Positions 1 through 5,482 of a stretch of 5,615 bases of DNA are shown here, piece by piece. The translations under genes and the position numbers were made by a program. Source of the stretch: Alphaproteobacteria bacterium (GTDB taxonomy: Bacteria > Pseudomonadota > Alphaproteobacteria > Acetobacterales > Acetobacteraceae). Each line of letters opens with the position of its first letter. Within the stretch, counting starts at the first letter, position 1. The notes beneath the pieces were generated by a model. It was not told the origin of the DNA. It searched no databases and saw only the letters and a program-made list of their open reading frames with translations. The DNA lies in contig JAAFHD010000264.1 in the NCBI GenBank assembly GCA_013298245.1, forward strand, positions 1 to 5,615. The letters run 5' to 3'.

Positions 1-1
1 T

Positions 2-376
2 GCTGACCAGCTCATGCCCCTCACCACCTGGCTCGCCGCGCAAGGTCAGACCATCACCCCGGATGGCCGCCCTGACGACATGCCGATCGACTGGCCCGCA
101 GGCTGCTCGCCCTGGCGCTTCCCGCGCCAGGCCAGCTGGCGGCTGACCAACACAGATGGCTCACACCACATCCCAGACTGGGTGCAGACCGCGCTGCAAC
201 ATGCAGACGCTGAGCAGCCGCCGCAGCAGGTCGCCAACCGGGTCACCACGGCCGTCATCGGGGGCAGTGGCATGGCCATTAGCGCCAGCAGCGTCGGCAG
301 TCTCGCGCGCACTTGGCTCAACATGATCGGCGGCAGCCAAGCCCTGCGCATGGCGCCCAACAGGCGCATGCCCTGA
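2..376 (+). CDS. 3' end of an unrecognised gene upstream of hlyD (5' partial)
   Basis: The reading frame is open from the left edge of the window (codons GCT GAC CAG CTC precede the first ATG at 14), so the true start probably lies outside. About 124 codons are visible. Nearly every codon ends in G or C through to the stop, which is good evidence of real coding. I do not recognise the family. The visible part is rich in Trp and Pro early (W residues in TTWLAAQG, IDWPAG and SPWRFP), then has a Gly/Ser/Ala-rich stretch (IGGSGMAISASS) and a basic tail. It lacks the Walker and signature motifs expected from the C-terminal half of a type I secretion ABC transporter, the usual neighbour of an HlyD gene. 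Its TGA shares its last base with the ATG at 376 (TGATG), so the two genes are probably translationally coupled. It may encode a secreted substrate or an accessory protein of the export system; that is inference from position only. Confidence 0.6.
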   Translation, partial: ADQLMPLTTWLAAQGQTITPDGRPDDMPIDWPAGCSPWRFPRQASWRLTNTDGSHHIPDWVQTALQHADAEQPPQQVANRVTTAVIGGSGMAISASSVGSLARTWLNMIGGSQALRMAPNRRMP

Positions 377-1773
377 TGCGACGCATCCTCGACATCCTGC
401 GCGAAAGCCGTGGCCTCGAGCGCGAACGCGCCCGCCGCGGCCAATACCTCGCCGATGAGCGCGCCTTCCTGCCCGCCGTGCTGGAGGTGACGGAAACCCC
501 GCCCTCGCCCACCGCCCGCATCATCGCCTGGGTGCTGGTCGGCTTCGTCAGCATCGCCCTCCTCTGGGCCTGGATCGGCCGCGTCAATGAGGTGGCGGTG
601 GCCGAGGCCCGCACCGTCGCATCCGGCCGCAGCAAGCTGCTGCAACCGGCCGAGGGCGGCATCATCACCGCCATCCACGTCCGCGACGGCCAGCAGGTGC
701 GCGAGGGCGAGCTGCTGGTCGAACTCGACACCACCATCACCTCCGCCGAGCGCGACCGGCTGCGCACCGAACTGCTCGCCGCCCGCGTCCAGGCCGCCCG
801 CCTGCGCGCCCTGCTGGCCACCATGGAAGAAGGCCGCGACCCGCTCGAGGCCTTCGCCCCGCCGCCCGAGACCGGCGCCGACAAGCGCGACCGCCAGCGC
901 GTGCTGCTGCTGGCCGAAGTGGCCGAGCAACGCGCCCGCCAGGCCGGCTTCATCGAGGAAATCGCCCGCCGCCAGGCCGAACGCGTGACCACCGAGGCCG
1001 TGGTGCGCCGCCTGACCGACATCATCCCCCTGATCCAGGCGCGCAGCGATGCCCGCGCCACCTTGGCGCGCGACGGCCATGGCTCGCGCCTGATCTTCCT
1101 GGAACAGCGCCAGCAACTGGTCGAGGCGCAGCATGACCGCGTGATCCAGACCCAGCGCATGGCCGAAATCGACGCCGCCGTGACCGCGTTGCAAGGCCAG
1201 GCGCGCGCACAGGCGGCGGAATTCCTGCGCGCCCGCCACGCCGAACTGACCGAGGCCGAGCGCCAGGTCGCCACCCTGTCCCAGGAACTGGTCAAGGCAG
1301 AACAACGCAGCGTCCAGACCCGCCTGACCGCGCCGATCGACGGCACGGTGCAGCAGCTGGCCGTGCACACGGTGGGTGGCGTGGTGCAGGCGGCGCAGCA
1401 GCTGATGGTGATCGCCCCCCGCGACGACCGGCTGGAGCTGGAGGCGATGGTGCTGAACCGCGACATCGGCTTCGTGCAGCCCGGGCAATCGGTGGAGGTG
1501 AAGCTCGAGACCTTCACCTTCACGCGCTTCGGGCTGGTCCCGGCGGAGGTGGTGTCGGTCTCGGCCGATGCCATCCAGGATGAACGGCGGGGGCTGGTGT
1601 ATGCGGCGCGGATCAGGCTGTTGCGGGATACGATCGTGATCAATGGGCGCGAGACGGCGCTGGTGCCGGGGATGGCGGCGACGGCTGAAATCCAGACCGG
1701 GCGACGGCGGGTGATCAGCTACCTGCTGTCACCGATTGCAAGGTATGGGCATGAGGCGATGCGGGAGAGGTGA
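376..1773 (+). CDS. HlyD-family type I secretion periplasmic adaptor (membrane fusion protein)
   Basis: This is the adaptor that links an inner-membrane ABC exporter to a TolC-type outer-membrane channel in type I secretion. With the ATG at 376 it is 465 residues, close to the roughly 480 usual for the family. It has a short basic cytoplasmic N-terminus with FLPAVLEV (about 31-38) just before one membrane helix (about 48-67, IIAWVLVGFVSIALLWAW). A first lipoyl-like half follows (about 88-120; PAEGGII, VRDGQQVREGELLVELD). A long Arg/Glu/Ala-rich coiled coil spans about 122-312. The second lipoyl half is at about 315-348 (LTAPIDGTVQQL), then a beta-barrel region (VQPGQSVEVKLETFTFTRFG, 367-386) and the family's typical C-terminus (PGMAATAEI, TGRRRVISYLLSPI). 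I chose ATG 376 because it overlaps the upstream stop as TGATG and has AGGC nearby. An in-frame TTG at 313 would add 21 residues but overlaps the upstream gene by 64 bases and has no ribosome-binding site. The gene is complete; its substrate cannot be inferred. Confidence 0.93.
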   Translation: MRRILDILRESRGLERERARRGQYLADERAFLPAVLEVTETPPSPTARIIAWVLVGFVSIALLWAWIGRVNEVAVAEARTVASGRSKLLQPAEGGIITAIHVRDGQQVREGELLVELDTTITSAERDRLRTELLAARVQAARLRALLATMEEGRDPLEAFAPPPETGADKRDRQRVLLLAEVAEQRARQAGFIEEIARRQAERVTTEAVVRRLTDIIPLIQARSDARATLARDGHGSRLIFLEQRQQLVEAQHDRVIQTQRMAEIDAAVTALQGQARAQAAEFLRARHAELTEAERQVATLSQELVKAEQRSVQTRLTAPIDGTVQQLAVHTVGGVVQAAQQLMVIAPRDDRLELEAMVLNRDIGFVQPGQSVEVKLETFTFTRFGLVPAEVVSVSADAIQDERRGLVYAARIRLLRDTIVINGRETALVPGMAATAEIQTGRRRVISYLLSPIARYGHEAMRER

Positions 1774-1782
1774 CCGATAGCC

Positions 1783-1989
1783 ATACGCATCGAGATTGTA
1801 CGCAAACCCAAGGTTCATGCCGGTTTCGCCGTTCATGCATTGAGCTGTGTGGTTGAACGCTTTTTCGCCTGGATCGGTCGCGACCGCAGGCTCGCAAGGG
1901 ACTTCGAAGCATCCGTCGCCTCGGCCAATGACTGTCTCTACGCCGCTTCAGCCATCATTCTTCTGCGCCGTTTCGCTCGTTGCTCGTGA
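1783..1989 (+). pseudogene. IS5-family transposase, C-terminal remnant
   Basis: In frame 1 after the hlyD stop, 68 codons read as the C-terminal end of an IS5-family DDE transposase. They begin with IRIEIVRKPK, continue through VVERFFAWIGRDRRLARDFE and end with LYAASAIILLRRFARCS before TGA at 1987-1989. The Glu of VVERFFAW corresponds to the catalytic third acid of the DDE triad in this family, and the Arg and Phe spacing after it is retained. The usual RRW just before VVER reads LSC here, consistent with decay. The two Asp residues, the N-terminal domain, the start codon and the left IS end are all missing, so the copy is 5'-truncated and cannot be active alone. Recognisable similarity starts only about 10 bases after the hlyD stop, so the left breakpoint lies in about 1774-1783. 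The family call is confident; the IS subgroup is not determined. Confidence 0.85.
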
Positions 1990-2006
1990 GATTCGAGACA
2001 GATTCT
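1988..2006 (+). repeat. probable right terminal inverted repeat of the IS5-family remnant
   Basis: The bases just after, and overlapping, the transposase stop read GAGATTCGAGACAGATTCT. In reverse complement this gives a tip of the form AGAATCTGTCTCGAA, the general look of IS5-family termini, with the transposase ending inside or next to the repeat. The left copy is deleted, so the repeat cannot be confirmed by pairing. The exact tip and any target duplication remain undetermined. The DUF5681 gene's stop codon lies only 4-6 bases beyond. Confidence 0.4.
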
Positions 2007-2009
2007 GGC

Positions 2010-2915
2010 CTATACCGCGCGGCGCGATGTGCGAAGAACTCCCCGCGCTTCAGGCAATTTCGGCCAGTCCAACCCGAGTTTTTTCAGCGGAACCATCGGC
2101 AATCGTACTGTTCGGTTCCTCGGCCAGAATGGCAGTCCAATCGCGTGGCATCGGCGCTTGAGCTCTGCGCCGCCCGACGCCTGCTGCTCGAGTATAAAGG
2201 CCGGATCGACATCACGCATCGACAATATCTGTTGTAGACGTGGCGGAAGTAGCTGTGCGGAACCAAGACATAGCGCCATATAGATGCTCATCCGCCCCCG
2301 ATCGCTGGGATCGCTTGGCGCGATAAAGGCGTTGTCATGGTACATGGCCATCAACCAGCAGACCTCCCGCAGCTCCTGCACGACGCAACACGCGGCGTGG
2401 GTTTCTTCATCAACCGGGCCGAGGAACTGCACGTTGAGGGTTTCATACTCGAGCCGGAGGTCGTCCGGGTGCGGGATTTGTAATGGCTCTGGCCGACCCG
2501 CCAGCCGCGCTGCCGCCAAGGTGGCAGTCTCGCGCTCCTTGTAGGCTCGCCAGAACTCAAAGGACGCCCTCCGCTCCTCATGGTAGCGCTCATCCTCCGT
2601 CATCAGCAGATCGACATAGGTGCGTTGCGCGAGGACGCCGCCGCGCATCGCGTTGACAGCCAGCGCCCGCATGACAGCTTCGCGCGCCGTGATCTCTTGT
2701 CGGCCCTGCGCATCAGTGACGGCGATCATGCGAGCGGCTTCTCTGCGCAGCACCTCGCGCGTGGGATGCCACGCGCCAGGGAGGGTCACCGGCGCCTTGT
2801 CTTTACGCGGCCGCCCCAGCGGATTGCCTGAGTGGCCCTTGCGGAACTGCCCCGACTTCGGTGGCCGTTTGTAGCCCGCCCGCTCGGGCGCTTCATCGTC
2901 GGAGGTGCCGGTCAT
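2010..2915 (-). CDS. DUF5681 domain-containing protein
   Basis: This 301-residue protein opens with the DUF5681 signature: GQFRKGHSGNPLGRPRKDK at about residues 22-40, after an acidic leader (MTGTSDDEAPE). The domain is common next to terminase, methyltransferase and other phage or island genes; its biochemical role is not established. The GRPRK core resembles an AT-hook, so minor-groove DNA contact is plausible but inferred. The rest is mostly helical-looking, with Arg/Glu-rich segments (about 100-140), a central part with paired Cys (AACCVVQELREVCWLM, about 175-190), and a basic C-terminus containing LKKLGLDWPKLP. I recognise no catalytic motif there. Its ATG overlaps the stop of the upstream methyltransferase gene by ATGA (2912-2915), so the two are very likely co-translated. 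The stop (TAG, 2012-2010) lies almost against the IS5 remnant. The native C-terminus could therefore have been trimmed by the insertion, although the product reads as intact. Confidence 0.85.
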   Translation of the reverse strand: MTGTSDDEAPERAGYKRPPKSGQFRKGHSGNPLGRPRKDKAPVTLPGAWHPTREVLRREAARMIAVTDAQGRQEITAREAVMRALAVNAMRGGVLAQRTYVDLLMTEDERYHEERRASFEFWRAYKERETATLAAARLAGRPEPLQIPHPDDLRLEYETLNVQFLGPVDEETHAACCVVQELREVCWLMAMYHDNAFIAPSDPSDRGRMSIYMALCLGSAQLLPPRLQQILSMRDVDPAFILEQQASGGAELKRRCHAIGLPFWPRNRTVRLPMVPLKKLGLDWPKLPEARGVLRTSRRAV

Positions 2916-4273
2916 GACGCGTCCCCGGAACCATGCAGGCGCTCTTCTGCCACGGTCTCAAAGCTCTGCTCGGTATCGACCAACACAGCTGCCTTGCCTG
3001 TCAGCGCCTCAAAGCGTCGCACAATGGTGTCGCAGTAGAAGGGGTCGAATTCGATTAATCTCGCCGACCGCCCCGTCTGCTGCGCCGCGATCAGCGTCGT
3101 GCCCGAGCCGGCAAACGGGTCCAGCACGATGTCCCCGCGGCGGGAGCAGTCACGAATGGCGTCAGCCACCAGCGCGACCGGCTTCACCGTCGGGTGCATC
3201 GCAAGGTCAGTCGCGCGGCTGACACCCAGGCTGCTGATGCCGGGATAGTCCCATACATTGGTGCGGTAGCGCCCGGTGTCGCCCAATCCGAAGCTGTTCA
3301 CATGCGGCGCGTCGCCATGCTTAAAGACAAAGACCAGCTCATGCTTGGAGCGATAGAAGCTCCCCATGCCGCCATTGGTCTTGTTCCATACGCATAGATT
3401 TTTGAGCGCCAGCCCGGCCTGCCGCCCCGCCACCGACAGCTCCTCCAGGTGTCGCCAATCCATGCAAACAAACAGGATGGCGCCAGCGCAGCACTGACCA
3501 GCCATGTTCCGCAACGCGGCGCCCAGAAAGGCACTGAATTCATCGGCCGCCATCTCGCCCACGCCCATGGCGAACTCCCGATGCCGAATACGACCCAGGC
3601 CACAGACATGTCCGTCGATGGGCACATTGTATGGAGGGTCGGTGAAAACCACGCCCACCTGCTGGCCCTGCAGCAGGCGCTCGTAGTCGCGCACCGCGCG
3701 TGCATCGCCACAGAGCAGCAGATGCGGCCCGAGACGCCACAGGTCGCCAAAGCGCGACACTGCTCGTTCGGCCATCGCGGGGATCCGGTCCGCGGCGCTC
3801 TCCTCCGGCCCTGGCTTTTGCTGCTCAGCCTGGTCAAGGGTGAAGTCGATCTCGGCCAGACTAAACCCGGTGATCTCCAGCGAGAGACCTGCATCGATGA
3901 GCTCCTGGAACTCGATCGCCAGCAACTCGTGGTCCCAGCCAGCATTCAGCGCCAATTTGTTGTCAGCCAGCGCATACGCACGGAGATCCTTGGGTGAGAG
4001 GTCGCTCAAACTGACGACCGGCACGCGCTCCATGCCCAAAAGCTTGGCGGCGGCGACCCTGCCATGCCCGGCGATGATCTGCCCGGTCGCATCGACCAGG
4101 ATCGGGTTGGTAAAACCAAAGCGCTGGATGGAATCTGCGATCTGGCGGATTTGTTGACGGCTATGGGTGCGCGGATTGCGTGCCGCGGGCTTGAGGCTAT
4201 CGATGGGTCGCTCGTCCATGGCGCGCGCCGGGTGGAACAAGGGGGGAGCGGATTTGGATTCGATTTGGGTCAT
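2912..4273 (-). CDS. ParB-like domain / N6-adenine-type site-specific DNA methyltransferase fusion
   Basis: This is a 453-residue two-domain protein counted from ATG 4273. Residues about 20-115 form a ParB/Srx-like N-terminal domain (PIDSLKPAARNPRTHS, then GFTNPILV and IIAGHGRVAAAKLLG at 66-80, then ALADNKLALNAGWD). Residues about 172-430 are an N4/N6 amino-methyltransferase. Motif IV is TDPPYN at 211-216, which favours N6-adenine over N4-cytosine. WNKTNGG and SKHELVFVFKHG lie in the middle, HPTVKP is at 360-365, and the SAM-binding motif I, LDPFAGSGTT, is at 384-393. Catalytic motif before SAM motif is the beta-class order seen in CcrM/HinfI-type enzymes. This architecture is common in prophages and islands and usually acts without a cognate endonuclease; none is seen here. 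An in-frame TTG at 4312 would add 13 residues, but it lies inside an AT-rich IHF-like site, so I prefer the ATG. Neither start has a clear ribosome-binding site. It is probably the first gene of a two-gene operon with the DUF5681 gene. Confidence 0.92.
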   Translation of the reverse strand: MTQIESKSAPPLFHPARAMDERPIDSLKPAARNPRTHSRQQIRQIADSIQRFGFTNPILVDATGQIIAGHGRVAAAKLLGMERVPVVSLSDLSPKDLRAYALADNKLALNAGWDHELLAIEFQELIDAGLSLEITGFSLAEIDFTLDQAEQQKPGPEESAADRIPAMAERAVSRFGDLWRLGPHLLLCGDARAVRDYERLLQGQQVGVVFTDPPYNVPIDGHVCGLGRIRHREFAMGVGEMAADEFSAFLGAALRNMAGQCCAGAILFVCMDWRHLEELSVAGRQAGLALKNLCVWNKTNGGMGSFYRSKHELVFVFKHGDAPHVNSFGLGDTGRYRTNVWDYPGISSLGVSRATDLAMHPTVKPVALVADAIRDCSRRGDIVLDPFAGSGTTLIAAQQTGRSARLIEFDPFYCDTIVRRFEALTGKAAVLVDTEQSFETVAEERLHGSGDAS

Positions 4274-4306
4274 GCAGAATGCGTAGGTGCGGCGACACAG
4301 TGGATC

Positions 4307-4319
4307 AATCAATTTGTTA
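4307..4319 (+). promoter_or_regulatory. candidate IHF binding site
   Basis: AATCAATTTGTTA matches the IHF core consensus WATCAANNNNTTR at every defined position. It sits at the edge of an AT-rich tract, just upstream of the preferred methyltransferase ATG, between it and the candidate promoter. IHF bending here could affect the divergent operon, but such matches also arise by chance in AT-rich DNA. Confidence 0.3.
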
Positions 4320-4344
4320 TTTGGAATATATTGATTCTAGATTG

Positions 4345-4373
4345 CTTATAGTACGGCTATAATGTCGATTTAA
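4345..4373 (-). promoter_or_regulatory. candidate promoter for the methyltransferase-DUF5681 operon
   Basis: On the minus strand TTAAAT (4373-4368) and TATAAG (4350-4345) are separated by 17 bases. The -10 box is close to consensus and the -35 box is weak. The pair lies about 70 bases upstream of the ATG at 4273. A second option on the same strand is TTGAAA (4388-4383) with CATTAT (4364-4359), 18 bases apart. AT-rich sequence yields such matches readily. Confidence 0.25.
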
Positions 4374-4462
4374 TAGTTTTAATTTCAAAATTAATTTCAT
4401 TAGAATTAATAATCAAGTATAAATTTACCGTATATATTGCATATATATCGAATTTTGCTTGT

Positions 4463-4502
4463 GGGTGACGCGGCTCTCACTTGGAGCCAAAACGGGCCAC
4501 CC
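4463..4502 (+). repeat. nested inverted repeat (possible RNA hairpin)
   Basis: An outer pair GGGTG (4463-4467) / CACCC (4498-4502) encloses a perfect inner pair GGCTC (4472-4476) / GAGCC (4484-4488) around a 7-base loop. No T-tract follows on either strand, so it is not a standard intrinsic terminator. It lies about 20 bases upstream of the possible small gene at 4525 and could be part of its leader. Confidence 0.35.
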
Positions 4503-4524
4503 GACAAAAAAATGGGGATAAGTC

Positions 4525-4725
4525 GTGGGCGGAGGCGCCGGCGGTAGATGGGGCGGTCTACCGAATGTAGCTCGTATCGATGTGAGCGCTGCCGTGATGC
4601 AGCCGCTCCCGGCTTCACCGCGTGCGGCCCTGCGCATGGTGTCGGACCAGGACTGGCCACGTGCAGACGCACTGCGGTGGCAAATGGCGAGCCGCACCAA
4701 GAACCGCCCCGGACTAATCGGATAG
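4525..4725 (+). CDS. possible small hypothetical gene in the GC-rich core
   Basis: A 66-codon frame starts at GTG 4525, with GGGG at 4514-4517 as a possible ribosome-binding site 7 bases upstream. The second half has protein-like composition and mostly G/C third positions: PLPASPRAALRMV, DWPRADALRWQMA and ASRTKNRPGLIG at the very end. The first part (MGGGAGGRWGG) is low-complexity, so the real start could be GTG 4582 or ATG 4597. I do not recognise it. The same DNA is also open on the minus strand (4700-4425 and 4759-4406). It could be a small gene, the C-terminal remnant of a longer one, or noncoding. Its boundaries coincide roughly with the GC-rich core flanked by 20-21% GC DNA. Confidence 0.3.
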   Translation: MGGGAGGRWGGLPNVARIDVSAAVMQPLPASPRAALRMVSDQDWPRADALRWQMASRTKNRPGLIG

Positions 4726-4794
4726 ATAACGCCACGTGTTTATAAATTAAATCTTGCATGATATGTATTTAGTTTAGAAAACGATGATTTTAAC

Positions 4795-4823
4795 GTGAAT
4801 ATTTTACAATTTAATTTTATAAT
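4795..4823 (+). promoter_or_regulatory. candidate promoter for the NADAR gene
   Basis: A perfect -10 TATAAT (4818-4823) follows a weak -35 GTGAAT (4795-4800) by 17 bases. This would leave an AT-rich leader of about 120 bases before ATG 4951, containing the perfect inverted repeat GCATAT-AAAA-ATATGC (4830-4845) immediately downstream of the -10. That repeat could be an operator. It rests on pattern matching alone in very AT-rich DNA. Confidence 0.3.
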
Positions 4824-4950
4824 ATTTACGCATATAAAAATATGCATCAATATTATTATTATCCGCAATCGTAAATAAATTTTAAATTTAGCGCATAAGT
4901 CGTATTGTTTTATATTTGCTTTTATGGTATCCGTGGTGTATTCATATCAT

Positions 4951-5442
4951 ATGATCGAACGTTTCACCTATTTCTGGGGTGGCCACCATCCATTCAGCCA
5001 ATGGTTCATAGACGCGCCCTTCGAAATCAACGGGCTGCGCTACCAGACCGCCGAGAACTGGATGATGTGGCAAAAGGCGCGGCTTTTTGGCGCGAAGCCA
5101 GAGCTTTGCGAAACCATCCGCCTCGCGCATCCCCGTGACGCACGCCGGCTGGGCCGAGAGGTAGAATGCTTCTCGTCAGCGATCTGGTCGGTGGCGTCGC
5201 TGCCTATCGTAGTACAGGGCAACATAGCGAAGTTTGCCCAACATCCAGCACTCCTCTGCCAATTGCTGGCCACCGCAGGCACGACCTTGGTGGAAGCGTC
5301 ACCCACGGACCAGGTCTGGGGCATTGGTCTTGCGGCCGATGATCCGAGAGCACGCCAACGCGCGAGCTGGCGCGGTCGCAACCAGCTCGGCCAGGTGCTG
5401 ACCCATGTGCGAGACATTCTCTTGCTCGCCAGAGCTTCGTGA
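4951..5442 (+). CDS. NADAR family protein (DUF1768/YbiA-like N-glycosidase)
   Basis: This 163-residue protein is about the length of a single NADAR domain and covers it end to end. It begins with MIERFTYFWGGHHPFSQWF and GLRYQTAENWMMWQKARLF (E35, K42). Next come LGREV and W79 (68-79), GNIAKF (90-95), LVEASPTDQVWGIGL (113-127) and W-RGRNQLGQVL to the end (140-150). The acidic, Trp and Asn/Gly positions typical of the family are all present, so it looks active. Family members cleave N-glycosidic bonds: some act on riboflavin-pathway intermediates, and some remove ADP-ribose from guanine as antitoxins of DarT-type toxins. Which applies here is unknown; no riboflavin gene or DarT is in view. I chose ATG 4951 because homology starts there; an in-frame ATG at 4924 adds nine unconserved residues. 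Neither start has a strong ribosome-binding site. A 10-bp palindrome (4946-4955) spans the start codon. The gene is GC-rich beside an AT-rich leader. Confidence 0.9.
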   Translation: MIERFTYFWGGHHPFSQWFIDAPFEINGLRYQTAENWMMWQKARLFGAKPELCETIRLAHPRDARRLGREVECFSSAIWSVASLPIVVQGNIAKFAQHPALLCQLLATAGTTLVEASPTDQVWGIGLAADDPRARQRASWRGRNQLGQVLTHVRDILLLARAS

Positions 5443-5482
5443 AAGACTGCAAGGGATAACGCCATTGTCGGATGGGCTCACA

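Larger units (their letters stand above)
4314..4950. other. divergent intergenic region with AT-GC-AT sandwich composition
   Basis: This stretch of about 640 bases separates the minus-strand methyltransferase operon from the plus-strand NADAR gene and has no confidently recognised gene. Hand counts give 30 G/C of 140 in 4321-4460 (21%), 172 of 270 in 4461-4730 (64%) and 36 of 180 in 4741-4920 (20%), with abrupt changes at both edges. The AT arms contain short inverted repeats: AATTT-ca-AAATT (4381-4392), ATTAATT-7-AATTAAT (4390-4410) and GCATAT-4-ATATGC (4830-4845). The core holds a nested inverted repeat and a possible small gene, listed separately. I found no tRNA, CRISPR array or obvious rho-independent terminator. 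It may be a shared control region, a decayed gene inside foreign AT-rich DNA, or a small inserted element. Confidence 0.6.

Noticed and set aside
46..1488. Very long minus-strand open frame antiparallel to hlyD, and a second one at 318-1643
   Set aside because: Both are by-products of the high GC content and codon bias of the real plus-strand gene. Their products are low-complexity (His/Gln/Gly/Ala-rich or Ser/Arg-rich) and match no family, while the plus strand encodes a complete HlyD protein.
1847..2283. Plus-strand frames at 1847-2161, 1980-2237 and 2029-2283
   Set aside because: They cross the IS remnant and the antisense of the DUF5681 gene and show no recognisable protein; the transposase remnant in frame 1 explains the first part.
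3298..3997. Open frames at 3298-3945 (minus, other frame) and 3449-3997 (plus) within the methyltransferase
   Set aside because: They overlap the part encoding DPPYN and the ParB-methyltransferase linker. Their products are Arg/Ser/Trp-rich without family character, so they are shadows.
4358..4363. Perfect TATAAT on the plus strand
   Set aside because: No acceptable -35 box at 16-18 bases (the nearest, TTGATT at 4331-4336, is 21 away), and the first plausible plus-strand gene is far downstream.
4406..4759. Minus-strand frames of 117 and 91 codons across the GC-rich core
   Set aside because: They run into the 20% GC arms at both ends (YICNIYGKFILDY-type endings), look like translated noncoding DNA and have no start context. 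They are kept only as alternatives when testing the 4525-4725 frame.
4850..4862. Short ATT/TAT trinucleotide run
   Set aside because: About four units in 80% AT sequence; not a meaningful repeat or array, and no CRISPR-like spacing exists anywhere in the window.
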